Of a DNA stretch of 64,000 nt, positions 1-9,367 are shown piece by piece. This DNA comes from Vicingaceae bacterium (GTDB lineage: Bacteria; Bacteroidota; Bacteroidia; Flavobacteriales_E; Vicingaceae), in the NCBI GenBank assembly GCA_018402765.1, contig JAGYIE010000001.1:434001-498000 (forward strand), read 5' to 3'. Under the pieces are notes generated by a model. That model made no database searches and was not told where the DNA came from. It was given only the letters and a program-made list of their open reading frames with translations. The translations under genes and the position numbers were made by a program. Numbering within the stretch: position 1 is the first letter of the stretch; each line of letters opens with the position of its first letter.

Positions 1-1
1 A

Positions 2-682
2 AAGAAATACGAACTATTTCAATTCAAGCAATTAGAATTCGCTGCACTCAAAAGAGCCTACAAAATTGCAAGTCCAATAATGTTGCAGAATACAATATCA
101 CTAAGTTCTTGGTTTATTTTCTTCTTGATTATTGAGCAAATTGGTGAACGAGAATTGGCAATTTCACATATTGTGAGAAGTATTTACATGGTTATGATGA
201 TTCCTTTATTTGGATTTAGTTCAGCCACCAGCTCGCTCGTTTCTAATGTAATTGGAGAAGGTGGGGTAAACTATGTCTTTAAGTTGGTAAAAAATATCAT
301 TGTGCTTAGTGTTAGCGCTACAATACTTATGATGATCATCAACCTTAGTTTTCCGATTCAAATTTTATCAGTATATACTCAAGATCTTGACTTAATAAAT
401 GCTTGCATACCTGTCTTACAAGTTATTACAGCTACTATGTTCATATTTAGTATAGCTTTCATTCTTTTCAGCGCAGTTACAGGAACGGGAAATACCATTC
501 ACTCGTTAATGATAGAAGTAATTACACTAATTGCTTATTTGTATGGAGCTTATCTAATTGGAGTTAAATATGACTTTTCCATTGCAACTGTATGGTGCTC
601 TGAGTTTATCTATTTCGGTGGTATGGGTATTTTCTCTTTTATTTACCTATGGAAGTATAATTGGCAACAAAAAACGATTTGA
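2..682 (+). CDS. MATE family efflux transporter, C-terminal part (runs off the window start)
   Basis: The reading frame is already open at base 2, so only the last 226 or so residues are present. They form a very hydrophobic chain with about six membrane helices. The stretch SPIMLQNTISLSSWFIFFLI, followed by the polar loop IGERELAISHI and GFSSATSSLVSNVIGEG, resembles the second half of MATE (NorM/DinF-like) exporters, which move cationic drugs or metabolites out of the cell in exchange for Na+ or H+. The stop codon is two bases upstream of the fmt ATG, so the two genes are probably co-transcribed. The substrate cannot be told. A polysaccharide flippase of the same MOP superfamily is the main alternative. 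Confidence 0.8.
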   Translation, partial: KKYELFQFKQLEFAALKRAYKIASPIMLQNTISLSSWFIFFLIIEQIGERELAISHIVRSIYMVMMIPLFGFSSATSSLVSNVIGEGGVNYVFKLVKNIIVLSVSATILMMIINLSFPIQILSVYTQDLDLINACIPVLQVITATMFIFSIAFILFSAVTGTGNTIHSLMIEVITLIAYLYGAYLIGVKYDFSIATVWCSEFIYFGGMGIFSFIYLWKYNWQQKTI

Positions 683-684
683 TT

Positions 685-1644
685 ATGACAACAGACTTAC
701 GAATTGTATATATGGGAACTCCGGATTTTGCGGTGGCTCCTCTAAAAGCGTTGATTGATAACGGATTTAATATTGTGGGTGTAATCACCGCTCCTGATAA
801 GCCTGCTGGTAGAGGCCAAAAAATCATGCAGTCAGCAGTTAAGCTGTTTGCTGATGAGCAAGGAATAAACACATTGCAACCAACTAACCTCAAAAATCCT
901 GAATTTATTGAGGAGCTAAAGGCGCTAAACGCAAACTTTCAAATTGTAGTAGCGTTTAGAATGCTTCCAGAAATGGTTTGGAATATGCCAGAGCATGGCA
1001 CCATGAATTTGCATGCATCTCTCCTTCCTCAATATAGAGGTGCTGCTCCAATTAATTGGGCCATAATAAATGGAGAAAAAGAAACAGGTGTTTCTACATT
1101 TCTATTAAACCATGAAATTGATACCGGGAACCTATTGGAACAAGAGAAGACTGAAATTACGCCAAACATGACCGCAGGAGAGCTGCACGATATCCTTATG
1201 GAAGTCGGTGCTCGATTAGTAGTAAAGTCAACGACTGCAATAGCAAATGGAACCACTAAACCACAGCCGCAAAGTAACTTAGAATTAAAGGCAGCTCCTA
1301 AGATTTTCAAACCAGACTGCAAAGTTGATTGGGATCAACCAATCGATCAAATTCACGACTTAATAAGAGGTTTAAGTCCTTACCCAGCAGCTTGGAGCGT
1401 AATTCAAGATAAAGAAAGTAGTAAAAAACTCAACTTTAAGATTCAAGAAGCAAATAAAATAGTAGGGACACATAAATTTACCTCAGGAAGTATCCTTTCA
1501 GATGATAAAACAACGCTAAAAATTGCAGTTAATGGTGGATTTATTAAGTTAAATAAAATACAACTGGAAGGAAAAAAGGCAATGGAAATTAAAACCTTAT
1601 TAAATGGATTTAGTTTCTCCAACTATCGAATAGAAAATAATTAA
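685..1644 (+). CDS. fmt: methionyl-tRNA formyltransferase
   Basis: Formylates the amino group of Met-tRNAi using 10-formyl-THF, making the initiator tRNA in the cytoplasm. The 319-residue product begins MTTDLRIVYMGTPDF, which is the usual N-terminus. The signature N-x-H-x-S-LLPQYRGAAPINWAI is present, with catalytic Asn108, His110 and Asp146 (in the DTG motif), equivalent to E. coli N106, H108 and D144. A C-terminal tRNA-binding domain follows from about residue 205. I chose the ATG at 685. The frame also contains a TTG at 661, but that lies inside the upstream transporter gene and adds eight unconserved residues. A strong hairpin terminator follows the stop. Confidence 0.95.
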   Translation: MTTDLRIVYMGTPDFAVAPLKALIDNGFNIVGVITAPDKPAGRGQKIMQSAVKLFADEQGINTLQPTNLKNPEFIEELKALNANFQIVVAFRMLPEMVWNMPEHGTMNLHASLLPQYRGAAPINWAIINGEKETGVSTFLLNHEIDTGNLLEQEKTEITPNMTAGELHDILMEVGARLVVKSTTAIANGTTKPQPQSNLELKAAPKIFKPDCKVDWDQPIDQIHDLIRGLSPYPAAWSVIQDKESSKKLNFKIQEANKIVGTHKFTSGSILSDDKTTLKIAVNGGFIKLNKIQLEGKKAMEIKTLLNGFSFSNYRIENN

Positions 1645-1652
1645 AACTAAAG

Positions 1653-1677
1653 AAGGCTGCTCAAATGCAGCCTTTTT
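1653..1677. terminator. Bidirectional rho-independent terminator between convergent genes
   Basis: Perfect 8-bp stem AAGGCTGC / GCAGCCTT with a 6-nt loop and a T-run on the plus strand. It ends fmt. The opposite strand (TCTTTAGTTTT after the stem) probably also ends the minus-strand gene that stops at 1697. Confidence 0.85.
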
Positions 1678-1696
1678 AGGTTCTATACTACCAACT

Positions 1697-2659
1697 TTAT
1701 TTCGTTTTATACTTCACATCTACTTTATAGACATACTTTGGCATACCTCCTAGTGGTGTTGCAAACAGTGGTACAGGAATATTGTATTCGTTGGTGATAT
1801 ACAAGGTCATGTCATTCTGGAAAGTAGCTCGTTTAATTAGTCGAATATTCATTGACTTTCCTTGTTCTTCTTTCTCTATACTATGAACTCCTTTACTCCA
1901 TTTGCCATCACTTGAAAAATTAGAGTAATGTCCATTTTTAAGTGAAGAATATACTTTAATTGCACCATCATTATCAAAATCAAAATTGTGCTGCGTAATC
2001 TTTACTGTGTTTTTATCCACAAATGGATAGAAATAGGTCTGAGTTCCTGCTTGATTCTTTAACCTAAAGGTATATTCATAAGTAAATACATTTGCTCCAA
2101 GAATTTCTATATTATCAGACGATGATTTACTTAAAAAATAACGATACATATTTCCGTCATCACCCGACTTTCCTTCAGCTATCAACTTAAAAATATGGGA
2201 CTTCAAATCTCCATCATATTCTCCCTCATTTGGATTTATAGGCCCAAATGAATACCAATTATTATCTAACTCTTCGTCAACACCAAACGTTTCACTTACT
2301 AACTCAACTCCACTTTTGTAATCTCCGATTGGATCAATATTTATTGCAGCCTTATTTTTATAGGCACCTTCCCCACCATACAACGTATAGGTAGTTGTTG
2401 TATTAAATCCTTTATTTTCTTGATCATGTTCACCTCCACAATCTGGATCAAAAACTCTGATATAGAAAGGTTCAGAAAAGGTTTCAGGAATTGCAAAAAA
2501 GAATACTTGAGAGAAGTCATCATCTCCCCAAGTTGCATCCGCCTTATTGCCAAATGTAACTATATAATCTATGTTTTCAGCTTTAGAAGGCACAGCTTGC
2601 CCTAAACCGGTTAAAGACCATAATACTAGAAATGTCAGAATTGTCTTATGTATATTCAT
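1697..2659 (-). CDS. exported protein of unknown function, 320 aa
   Basis: I do not recognise the family. The product starts with a Sec signal peptide (TILTFLVLWSLTGLGQAVPS, cleavage probably around residue 22). The mature part is rich in aromatic residues and beta-strand-like stretches, for example the DPDCGGEHD loop and repeated polar strand pairs, so it is probably a soluble beta protein of the periplasm or surface. There is no C-terminal T9SS sorting motif. The ATG follows the stop of the upstream PKD protein by one base, so the two are translationally coupled and may act together in the envelope. Confidence 0.7.
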   Translation of the reverse strand: MNIHKTILTFLVLWSLTGLGQAVPSKAENIDYIVTFGNKADATWGDDDFSQVFFFAIPETFSEPFYIRVFDPDCGGEHDQENKGFNTTTTYTLYGGEGAYKNKAAINIDPIGDYKSGVELVSETFGVDEELDNNWYSFGPINPNEGEYDGDLKSHIFKLIAEGKSGDDGNMYRYFLSKSSSDNIEILGANVFTYEYTFRLKNQAGTQTYFYPFVDKNTVKITQHNFDFDNDGAIKVYSSLKNGHYSNFSSDGKWSKGVHSIEKEEQGKSMNIRLIKRATFQNDMTLYITNEYNIPVPLFATPLGGMPKYVYKVDVKYKTK

Positions 2660-2660
2660 C

Positions 2661-3290
2661 TTATCTATTTGTTTCTATTCTTACAATATCCTTTACAGCC
2701 TGAATTACTCTAACTGTACTATCCGATGTGTATTCCAATTCATACAATTTAACATCATATATACCTTCATCATAATAAACATTCCGTACCAAAGTACCTG
2801 AAGAATAATTACCATCTCCAAAGTTCCAAAGTAAAAATGCTCCATCCGAAACAGTATAATCAGAAGCGCTAAATGTTACTGTATTTAAAATTTTATAAAA
2901 TCCACCTTTTTTGAATCTTAATGCTGATGGCACAGAAATATTAAAAACCGTGTCATTTAAAACCATTTGATTAATCTTCGGGTCATAAATACTCAATGCA
3001 ACTAAATGATTTCCAAACTCTGTAAAGCAATGATCGACTTTTAATCCTTTCTTTTTATGAACTCTATCGATGGTCCAATTATACTGTAAATCAGGCACCA
3101 TTGGATCAACTGAGGCGCTAGCATCAAGTTCAACACAGTAATTGGCCTTTAGATTAGCCTGAAAACTAGTATCCGCAAAAACTTTTAGCGCAGGCTTTGC
3201 CAACTCTAAAGTATCTGTTCCTATCTTTCTTGTCTGACTATACAAAGATAAGCTCAGAATAAATAATAAAAATGTGACGTATTTTTTCAT
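2661..3290 (-). CDS. secreted PKD-domain protein, 209 aa
   Basis: N-terminal signal peptide (FLLFILSLSLYSQ, cleavage after SQ or QT). Two Ig-like/PKD-type segments follow. The first, around residues 35-120, includes the phrase ELDASASVDPMVPDLQYNW. The second, around 125-200, has the PKD hallmark FLLWNFGDGNYSSGT followed by VRNVYYDEGIYDVKLYEL. PKD domains normally mediate protein or glycan contacts outside the cell. No T9SS C-terminal domain is present, so it may stay in the periplasm. It is coupled to the 1697-2659 gene and lies 28 bp after clpS. The cellular role is unknown. Confidence 0.75.
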   Translation of the reverse strand: MKKYVTFLLFILSLSLYSQTRKIGTDTLELAKPALKVFADTSFQANLKANYCVELDASASVDPMVPDLQYNWTIDRVHKKKGLKVDHCFTEFGNHLVALSIYDPKINQMVLNDTVFNISVPSALRFKKGGFYKILNTVTFSASDYTVSDGAFLLWNFGDGNYSSGTLVRNVYYDEGIYDVKLYELEYTSDSTVRVIQAVKDIVRIETNR

Positions 3291-3318
3291 ATAATAATTT
3301 TATTATTCTATATAGTTA

Positions 3319-3600
3319 TTAATGTAATTTTACGCTTAAGCGTTGATTAATCAACGCATTTTTAATTGGTATTAATTTTTCCTTTGGTCCTCTCTTAACT
3401 GCGCACTTACCACTATAATGCACAATGTAAGAACATTGCTCTGCTTGAACAAAATCGTGGCCACAATAATTTACCAAACATTCGATAACATGCTCAAACG
3501 TGTTTACGTCATCGTTATAAAGAACGATTTCATGTAAGTCTCCAAAAGAATGTTCTACTAATTCTGTTAATACTTCTTCTTCTGTCTCTAATATCGACAT
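3319..3600 (-). CDS. clpS: ATP-dependent Clp protease adaptor ClpS
   Basis: ClpS binds the N-domain of the ClpA/ClpC unfoldase and delivers N-end-rule substrates for degradation. The 93-residue product has the conserved LYNDDVNTFEHVIECL segment (substrate pocket and N-terminal strand), then QAEQCSYIVHYSGKCAVKRG, matching the helix and the His-containing strand of the family. The ATG at 3600 sits a few bases after AAAGGAGGT, a full Shine-Dalgarno, which decides the start. The TTG five codons upstream overlaps that sequence and is not used. Strong Shine-Dalgarno sequences are rare in this phylum. It follows the 1,852-residue protein gene by 24 bp. Confidence 0.92.
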   Translation of the reverse strand: MSILETEEEVLTELVEHSFGDLHEIVLYNDDVNTFEHVIECLVNYCGHDFVQAEQCSYIVHYSGKCAVKRGPKEKLIPIKNALINQRLSVKLH

Positions 3601-3603
3601 ATA

Positions 3604-3612
3604 ACCTCCTTT
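3604..3612 (-). promoter_or_regulatory. Strong Shine-Dalgarno of clpS
   Basis: On the minus strand AAAGGAGGT lies 3 bases before the clpS ATG at 3600. It is a near-complete complement of the 16S 3' end. Together with infC it is one of only two such start-adjacent sites I found in the window. Confidence 0.85.
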
Positions 3613-3624
3613 CAAAAAAGTAAT

Positions 3625-6600
3625 CTATTGATTTAATAACGCTAATGCTTTCTCTAAACTAATTTTTATTCCATTATTATAAGCAATCACAAATGCATCA
3701 GGTACTGTTAACTTTATTCTATCTCGGGCAATTGCTGCTTGTACTGGATCATTATAGACTCCTGAACTATAACGGTATAATTTATCTTTAACAACTTTCA
3801 CTGCCAAATCGGGTACATTGATCTCCCCTTTTGTAATTGGCTTGGAATACACTCCGACTTGAACAGTGAAGTAAACACCATCAATCACTTCGATATTTTT
3901 TACAGCAGCAACATTTTCAGCAGCAAACTCTGCAGGTAACCCTGAGCTAGAGGAATTATCACTAGTAACTGCTGTTTCAGGTTTATTAGAATTGGATGAA
4001 GCAGACTGACTCGTCAACGAATTTACCATCGCTTCTACTGCCGGTTTAGAAGGAACATTTTCATCATTCTTTGTTTCTCTAGCTTCACTTACATTAATTC
4101 GTTTACCATCTTTATAAGCGACAACGAAGGCATCTTTATACCCCAATGAACGAATACCCTTTTTCGCTTTATCTGCATTAGCAAAATCCAAGAAAATTCC
4201 TGCAGTGTAACGCGTAATACCTGAAGACACGATTTCTCCCATTAACGGAACAAATCCTTTAAATAAATCTTGAGAAATTGGATTTCTAAAAGCGCCTACT
4301 TGTACTTTGTAGATTATTCCGTCCGGTAATGGAACGTCTAATGGAATAGGGTTACTCTTTGAGTAAACCGACTCGTTAGGAGATAATTGACTAAAAATAC
4401 CTAGATCTGTAGCTTTTAAATTTAATTTATTGCTTGTATTGGTTGAAGTTATTGGTTTCACCTTATTGTCAGGCGAGGTTGAATTTGATAATTTTACTAA
4501 GTCAGCTTTTGAAGAGCCTGAAGTTGAAGTACTGTTCGTTTCATTTATAGACGTTTGTGGTGTTTCATTGGTGTTAACTGCAAGTTGCAGATCACCTATT
4601 TCAAAACTACCTGTAGCCATGCCTGACGAAATAGCACCTGCCATTCTCATTATAGTTGCTTCCTCAGACTTAACACTAGCAAGGGTTTTACTGGCTTCAG
4701 CTTCTTTTTTCTGTGCTAAAAGATTCTTGATTCGAATCATTTTATCCAAAGAAGCTGCTTTCGCTGCATTTTTATCTGCTTTTGCAGTTTCCATTTCTTC
4801 ATACAGAACATTCGCTTCTTTTATCAATTGATTTCGCTGCTTAATTTGATTGGCATACGTTACATAAGCAGGATTCGTCTTAATTGAATTGTATTCTTCT
4901 TCAGTCAAACTAACCTCACCTGCATCAACACCAATTTGATTCAATTGAGTTGCTCCTCTTAGTTTGTTTCTCTCTTTCTTTTCAGCGAAAATAGCTTCTA
5001 AACGTTCTTCTCTTTTCGATTCTATATTTGCAAGTTGGTTCGTTAATTGCGCTCCTCTTCTCTCTAAAATCTCCGCTTGATTTTCTTTGGCATCGCGCTT
5101 CTCAGTAAGTGTTATTATCTCTGCTTCTAATACTTCTCGCTCTGTTTGATTTTTGGTATTTTCTAATTGATTTTGTAATGTTAAAATTTCAGCATCAATA
5201 GTTACCACTTCACTTCTTAAAGATTCCGCCAATTCAGCCTCCCTAGCTGCTAATACGTTATTACCAGCTGGGGCAGTTACATCTGTAAAAGATACTGTTT
5301 CAACTTTTCTAGGTGATACTTTAGCTGTATTTGGATTTTTGTATTCTACAGTTGCTTGATTTAAAGCTACCTTAGCCTCTTGTTGCTTCTTAAGTGCAAT
5401 TATTTCAAAATTATATGCCTTTTGAAGTTTTATGGTTTTCTCTGTAAAACGTTCATTCTCTTCTATAGTAGCACGAATTCTTTGTGCCTCGGCAATATAG
5501 TACGCTGACTCATTAGATAATAAATCCGCTAAATCTAAATTCTTAGATTGAAATTGTTGGCTAAACTTCGGATAGTTGTTGAGTTCATTGTTCTGTTGAA
5601 CATATTGGTATTTATTTGCATCACTATATAATGAGCTCGCTTTAACTTGCATTCTTTCCGATTCCATTTTCAAATCATCTGCGGAAGCCATAGCAGCAGC
5701 ACGTTCAGATGCGGTTGGGAGCGTTAATGCTGCACTTCTTTCGGTCTCATATTGCTCCATTAGTTGCTTTGCAGCTAACTTCTCTTGCTCAGCCGAAACC
5801 AATAATTGTTTTGACGTGTTAGAAGAATAATCAATATCACTAGCATACTTTAAATCTGAGAAATTATCTTCTGACGTACCAATGGGTGCAGTGTAATTAA
5901 TTCCATTAGCTGTGTTTAGATTTGATATTGAATTAGAAGAAGATGCATCAGAGGCATTATCAATGCGCATAGGCAACGTTATCTCTGCGCTAGAAGTAGC
6001 TTTAGTTAAAGTTTCTACTAAATTATTTTCATCTGAAGACAAATTATCTTGCATATCCAACTCAGATGTTGTGCCTGCAACTTCATTTGTTGAACCTTTT
6101 AGACGCGCAATTGCCAAAGAATTTTCTTTAGTTTGCTCCTTTAAAGATGAAAGCTGTTTTGTCGCAGTTTCAGGTGTTCCATTGGTTGCGGTTCTATTTT
6201 CCAGAACTTTAATGTCATTATTAATCGATTCGTTCCAATCTTCATAAATAGCAATTTGAGACTCCAATCGACTAGTTTCATCAGTAATACCATTAGCCTG
6301 TTTTAAATCTATGCGATATCCTTCATTGTAGGGAGGTTCAGGTGTATTTTCATCCGCAGTCGCTGAAACTAGCTCCTCTTCTGAAACAGATACAGATAAC
6401 CGCTGATATTCTTCAGCTACAGAATTCTTTTCTTGTTTTAGTGCTGTTAATTCAGAAATTTTATTTTGAATAAGGTTTTGCTCACTATCACTAACTTTTG
6501 TTTTCAATTGCTCATTCAATCGAATTCGTTGATCAATTGAATTACTCCAATCTCTATTTACTTCAGCTAATTGTAAATTCTTTTCTTCATCAACTTGAAC

Positions 6601-9183
6601 TAAATTTGCTGCTTTTATTCTTTCTTCAAAAAAACCATTGGTTGGCAATTCTGCGAGTTGCTGCTCAATGCTAGATTTACTTAATGCAGGTGCATCAGAT
6701 TCAACAAGAGTTGAAGGCTCATAAAATAAACGATTTGCTGAGAAATAATCTACATTTTCTTTTAGTGTTGACTTCTGATTTACAGGAATATCTGCCAATA
6801 ATGCTTGACTAGCAGGATAATTAGTTTCAAGTTTAGTTATGAAACGTTCCTCAAATTGTAAATCTTGCACCTCACCACTTTTTATAGCAATAGACTGCTT
6901 ATTTTTGGTAATCTCAAAACTTAAATCTTCCTCATCTAGTTTTAAAGCATTTAACCTACTCTCTATTTTAGCAATCTCTTTCTTATTCTTCGTTTCCTGC
7001 AGTGTATTATCTAATGAATTACGCTCATCTTCAAGAACTTTAATTTGTGAAGAAATTGATTTATTTGCATTATCTGCGTTAGCGATTTCTTGCTCGAGAG
7101 CTATTTTCTTGTTGATGATGTTATTTTTTTCTAAAGGAATTACATCATTTGTTGACATTGGAATAATCACATTGCTTTTTAATGTCGCTAGTTCTTTTGT
7201 TGCCTTATCGATATCATCAGCTTGCAGTGATGCATTTATAGAAGCTAATGAATTGTCGACTAAAACTAACTGAGGGACTAGTTCTTCCGACTTTTGTTCA
7301 AATATTTCTGCGTAATTCAAGGCCAATTTTGCTTCAAGAGCTAATTGCTGACCCCGACTATTTGATTCTTCCGCTTTGTCTAATGCGAGAGCTTTAGCAT
7401 CACCGTTTGAAGTTGAAGCTTTCTCTTTTTGGAGCTCTGCCTCTTTAAAAAATGCCAATGCCTCATTACTCTTTTTATATCCTTCTGAAAATGCTAAAGC
7501 AGCGCTCTTACTTGCATCGTCTTTTACGGTGTTTATTATATTTTTTATTGACTCAGCATCTTGGCTTACTTCTGCTACTCTTTTCTCTGCTTGTTCATCT
7601 CTTTGAGTAGAATCAACTTCATCCGTTCTAACCACTTCATTTTTTGCAGTTGCTGTGGCGTCAGCAGGCATTTTAACCTCATTAATTCCTCCCCCACTAA
7701 TTGATCTAATATCTGCTAAAATTTGAGCTTCACTAGCATTTTGATCCATATTTGCTTGACGAGAAAGGATAGCAGCTGAAACTATTGGGCCACCATTATA
7801 ATCGGCCAAATTAACAGAACCATCAAAAATATTTTTAATCACCAACTTTTGGTCATTACCTTCGCCTACCAATCGAAGTTCCTGACCCAGCACTGCAAAT
7901 TCCTCTTGCTTTGGAACAGAAACTATTCCAGCATGAATTGGCGCTTCAGAAGTTGTTTCTATATTAAACTTATACTCTCCACCAGCTCGCTCTACTTCTA
8001 TGGAGTAATTTCCCTTTTCATCAGTTTCATAAACCCCAATTGTTTCGTTCGTTTTCGCATCAACTACGGTTATTTTGGCACGTTTGAGGTTGGGAATACT
8101 TTCTGCAATAAAATTACCTTTAATTACAAATAAATCAGGTTTTTTAGGTTTATTTCCAACTTTATATACAAAGTACTGGTCATCTACATTATTCCGATCA
8201 GAAGCAAAGAATGCGAGAGACTGATCTTCATTTGTAACCAACATTACGTCATCATTTACGGTGGAGAATGGAAAATCAAGGTTAATAGGTGCTGTCCAAT
8301 TCGCTACATTCTCATCGTAGGTTGATTTAAATAAATCATACCCGCCCATAGAGTTATGTCCTTTAGAAGCAAAATACATGGTTCTTCCATCTGGTAAGAT
8401 AAAAGCAAATGCTTCATCAAAAGGAGTATTTATAGAACTCCCAACACTCACTGCTTCACTCCACTTTCCATTTCCAAGCTTTACTGCCTTGTATATATCC
8501 CGTCCATTATCACCATTCTTACCATAAGACGAAAAGTAGACTTCCGAAGCATTATTAGGAAGAAACATAATGGAGTTATCATCATTCTTTTTATCGTACT
8601 TGGTTTTAAATTCATCAGGCTTTACGACCAATTTACCATTTAATCCCTCCAATTCATAAATTCTAAAAAAATCAGATTTAGATACCGACTCTTTAGAAAT
8701 TACATCTAATCGATTAATGGATTTTAGTAATTCATTTCCATTTTTTACCATTTCTATCTGCTGATCAATCTCAAACTCTTTACGTTCAGCAGAAGATGCT
8801 TTCGATTTAAATCGATTGTAATTTTTTAATGCCTTTGTAAACTGATAATTTAAATGAAACCCTTTACCCGCATAAAAAAAAGTTCTGTTATCTACGTTAT
8901 TTTTAGATGTTGCGAATGCTAGGTATTTAAGCGCTTTACTTTTATCCGGATCTGAATACAATAAACATGCTCCATACTTAAAATTGTAATCCGGCTCTTT
9001 GGGATATAAACTTAACAGCTGAGCATATAAAGGTGCTGCTTCAATAAACTTTTTTGCTTCAAATAATTCAGATGCGCTCGTTTTTAGATCCACTTCAGAA
9101 TTTAACGTGCTTTGCCCCTTGGCTGCACTTGAGATTAGTGATGTAATTAGCGTTATTGTAATTACTATATTTTTCAAAGTCAT
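3625..9183 (-). CDS. giant envelope protein: TPR, PD40 beta-propeller, coiled coil and two SPOR-like domains (1,852 aa)
   Basis: A signal peptide (residues 1-23, ending AAKGQ) is followed by TPR-like helices (30-135), then a PD40/WD40-like propeller with blades such as SEVYFSSYGKNGDNGRDIYK and GRTMYFASKGHNSMGGYDLF (about 205-345), and a carboxypeptidase-regulatory-like beta domain (about 350-410). Next come some 1,000 residues of charged, Ala/Glu/Lys-rich coiled coil (about 530-1,550). Two SPOR-like modules end the chain: IIYKVQVGAFRNP at about 1,619 and VYFTVQVGVYSKP at about 1,770, each running to an AFVVAY/AFVIAY strand. TPR-PD40 heads are typical of Bacteroidetes envelope proteins such as PorE of the T9SS, but those end in an OmpA peptidoglycan-binding domain. 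Here SPOR-like modules take that place, suggesting glycan attachment. The exact role is unknown. Confidence 0.8.
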   Translation of the reverse strand: MTLKNIVITITLITSLISSAAKGQSTLNSEVDLKTSASELFEAKKFIEAAPLYAQLLSLYPKEPDYNFKYGACLLYSDPDKSKALKYLAFATSKNNVDNRTFFYAGKGFHLNYQFTKALKNYNRFKSKASSAERKEFEIDQQIEMVKNGNELLKSINRLDVISKESVSKSDFFRIYELEGLNGKLVVKPDEFKTKYDKKNDDNSIMFLPNNASEVYFSSYGKNGDNGRDIYKAVKLGNGKWSEAVSVGSSINTPFDEAFAFILPDGRTMYFASKGHNSMGGYDLFKSTYDENVANWTAPINLDFPFSTVNDDVMLVTNEDQSLAFFASDRNNVDDQYFVYKVGNKPKKPDLFVIKGNFIAESIPNLKRAKITVVDAKTNETIGVYETDEKGNYSIEVERAGGEYKFNIETTSEAPIHAGIVSVPKQEEFAVLGQELRLVGEGNDQKLVIKNIFDGSVNLADYNGGPIVSAAILSRQANMDQNASEAQILADIRSISGGGINEVKMPADATATAKNEVVRTDEVDSTQRDEQAEKRVAEVSQDAESIKNIINTVKDDASKSAALAFSEGYKKSNEALAFFKEAELQKEKASTSNGDAKALALDKAEESNSRGQQLALEAKLALNYAEIFEQKSEELVPQLVLVDNSLASINASLQADDIDKATKELATLKSNVIIPMSTNDVIPLEKNNIINKKIALEQEIANADNANKSISSQIKVLEDERNSLDNTLQETKNKKEIAKIESRLNALKLDEEDLSFEITKNKQSIAIKSGEVQDLQFEERFITKLETNYPASQALLADIPVNQKSTLKENVDYFSANRLFYEPSTLVESDAPALSKSSIEQQLAELPTNGFFEERIKAANLVQVDEEKNLQLAEVNRDWSNSIDQRIRLNEQLKTKVSDSEQNLIQNKISELTALKQEKNSVAEEYQRLSVSVSEEELVSATADENTPEPPYNEGYRIDLKQANGITDETSRLESQIAIYEDWNESINNDIKVLENRTATNGTPETATKQLSSLKEQTKENSLAIARLKGSTNEVAGTTSELDMQDNLSSDENNLVETLTKATSSAEITLPMRIDNASDASSSNSISNLNTANGINYTAPIGTSEDNFSDLKYASDIDYSSNTSKQLLVSAEQEKLAAKQLMEQYETERSAALTLPTASERAAAMASADDLKMESERMQVKASSLYSDANKYQYVQQNNELNNYPKFSQQFQSKNLDLADLLSNESAYYIAEAQRIRATIEENERFTEKTIKLQKAYNFEIIALKKQQEAKVALNQATVEYKNPNTAKVSPRKVETVSFTDVTAPAGNNVLAAREAELAESLRSEVVTIDAEILTLQNQLENTKNQTEREVLEAEIITLTEKRDAKENQAEILERRGAQLTNQLANIESKREERLEAIFAEKKERNKLRGATQLNQIGVDAGEVSLTEEEYNSIKTNPAYVTYANQIKQRNQLIKEANVLYEEMETAKADKNAAKAASLDKMIRIKNLLAQKKEAEASKTLASVKSEEATIMRMAGAISSGMATGSFEIGDLQLAVNTNETPQTSINETNSTSTSGSSKADLVKLSNSTSPDNKVKPITSTNTSNKLNLKATDLGIFSQLSPNESVYSKSNPIPLDVPLPDGIIYKVQVGAFRNPISQDLFKGFVPLMGEIVSSGITRYTAGIFLDFANADKAKKGIRSLGYKDAFVVAYKDGKRINVSEARETKNDENVPSKPAVEAMVNSLTSQSASSNSNKPETAVTSDNSSSSGLPAEFAAENVAAVKNIEVIDGVYFTVQVGVYSKPITKGEINVPDLAVKVVKDKLYRYSSGVYNDPVQAAIARDRIKLTVPDAFVIAYNNGIKISLEKALALLNQ

Positions 9184-9309
9184 GCTTTATCTACTATTGA
9201 CTAAACTTAATCATTAATTACTAAACCAAGTATTTAATAACAAATCTTTCTTTATATTGACAGATATAAAAAATCTTTGCATAAATAATTTAATTTATCA
9301 AATACAAAT

Positions 9310-9324
9310 ATGGGTAAAATACCC
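9310..9324. other. Short perfect palindrome in the 184-bp gap between two giant genes
   Basis: TGGGTA-AAA-TACCCA is a 6-bp perfect inverted repeat in the AT-rich gap between the 1,483-residue and 1,852-residue protein genes. It could be a weak terminator or an operator. No good promoter match was found nearby. Confidence 0.3.
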
Positions 9325-9367
9325 AATTATCTCCTAATTATTTGATAAGAAGATGCTAAAAAGTAGG

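Noticed and set aside
4430-7606. Several plus-strand frames opposite the 1,852-residue protein
   Set aside because: They are Ser/Leu/Phe-rich antisense images of Glu/Lys/Ala-rich coiled coil and have no independent start signals.
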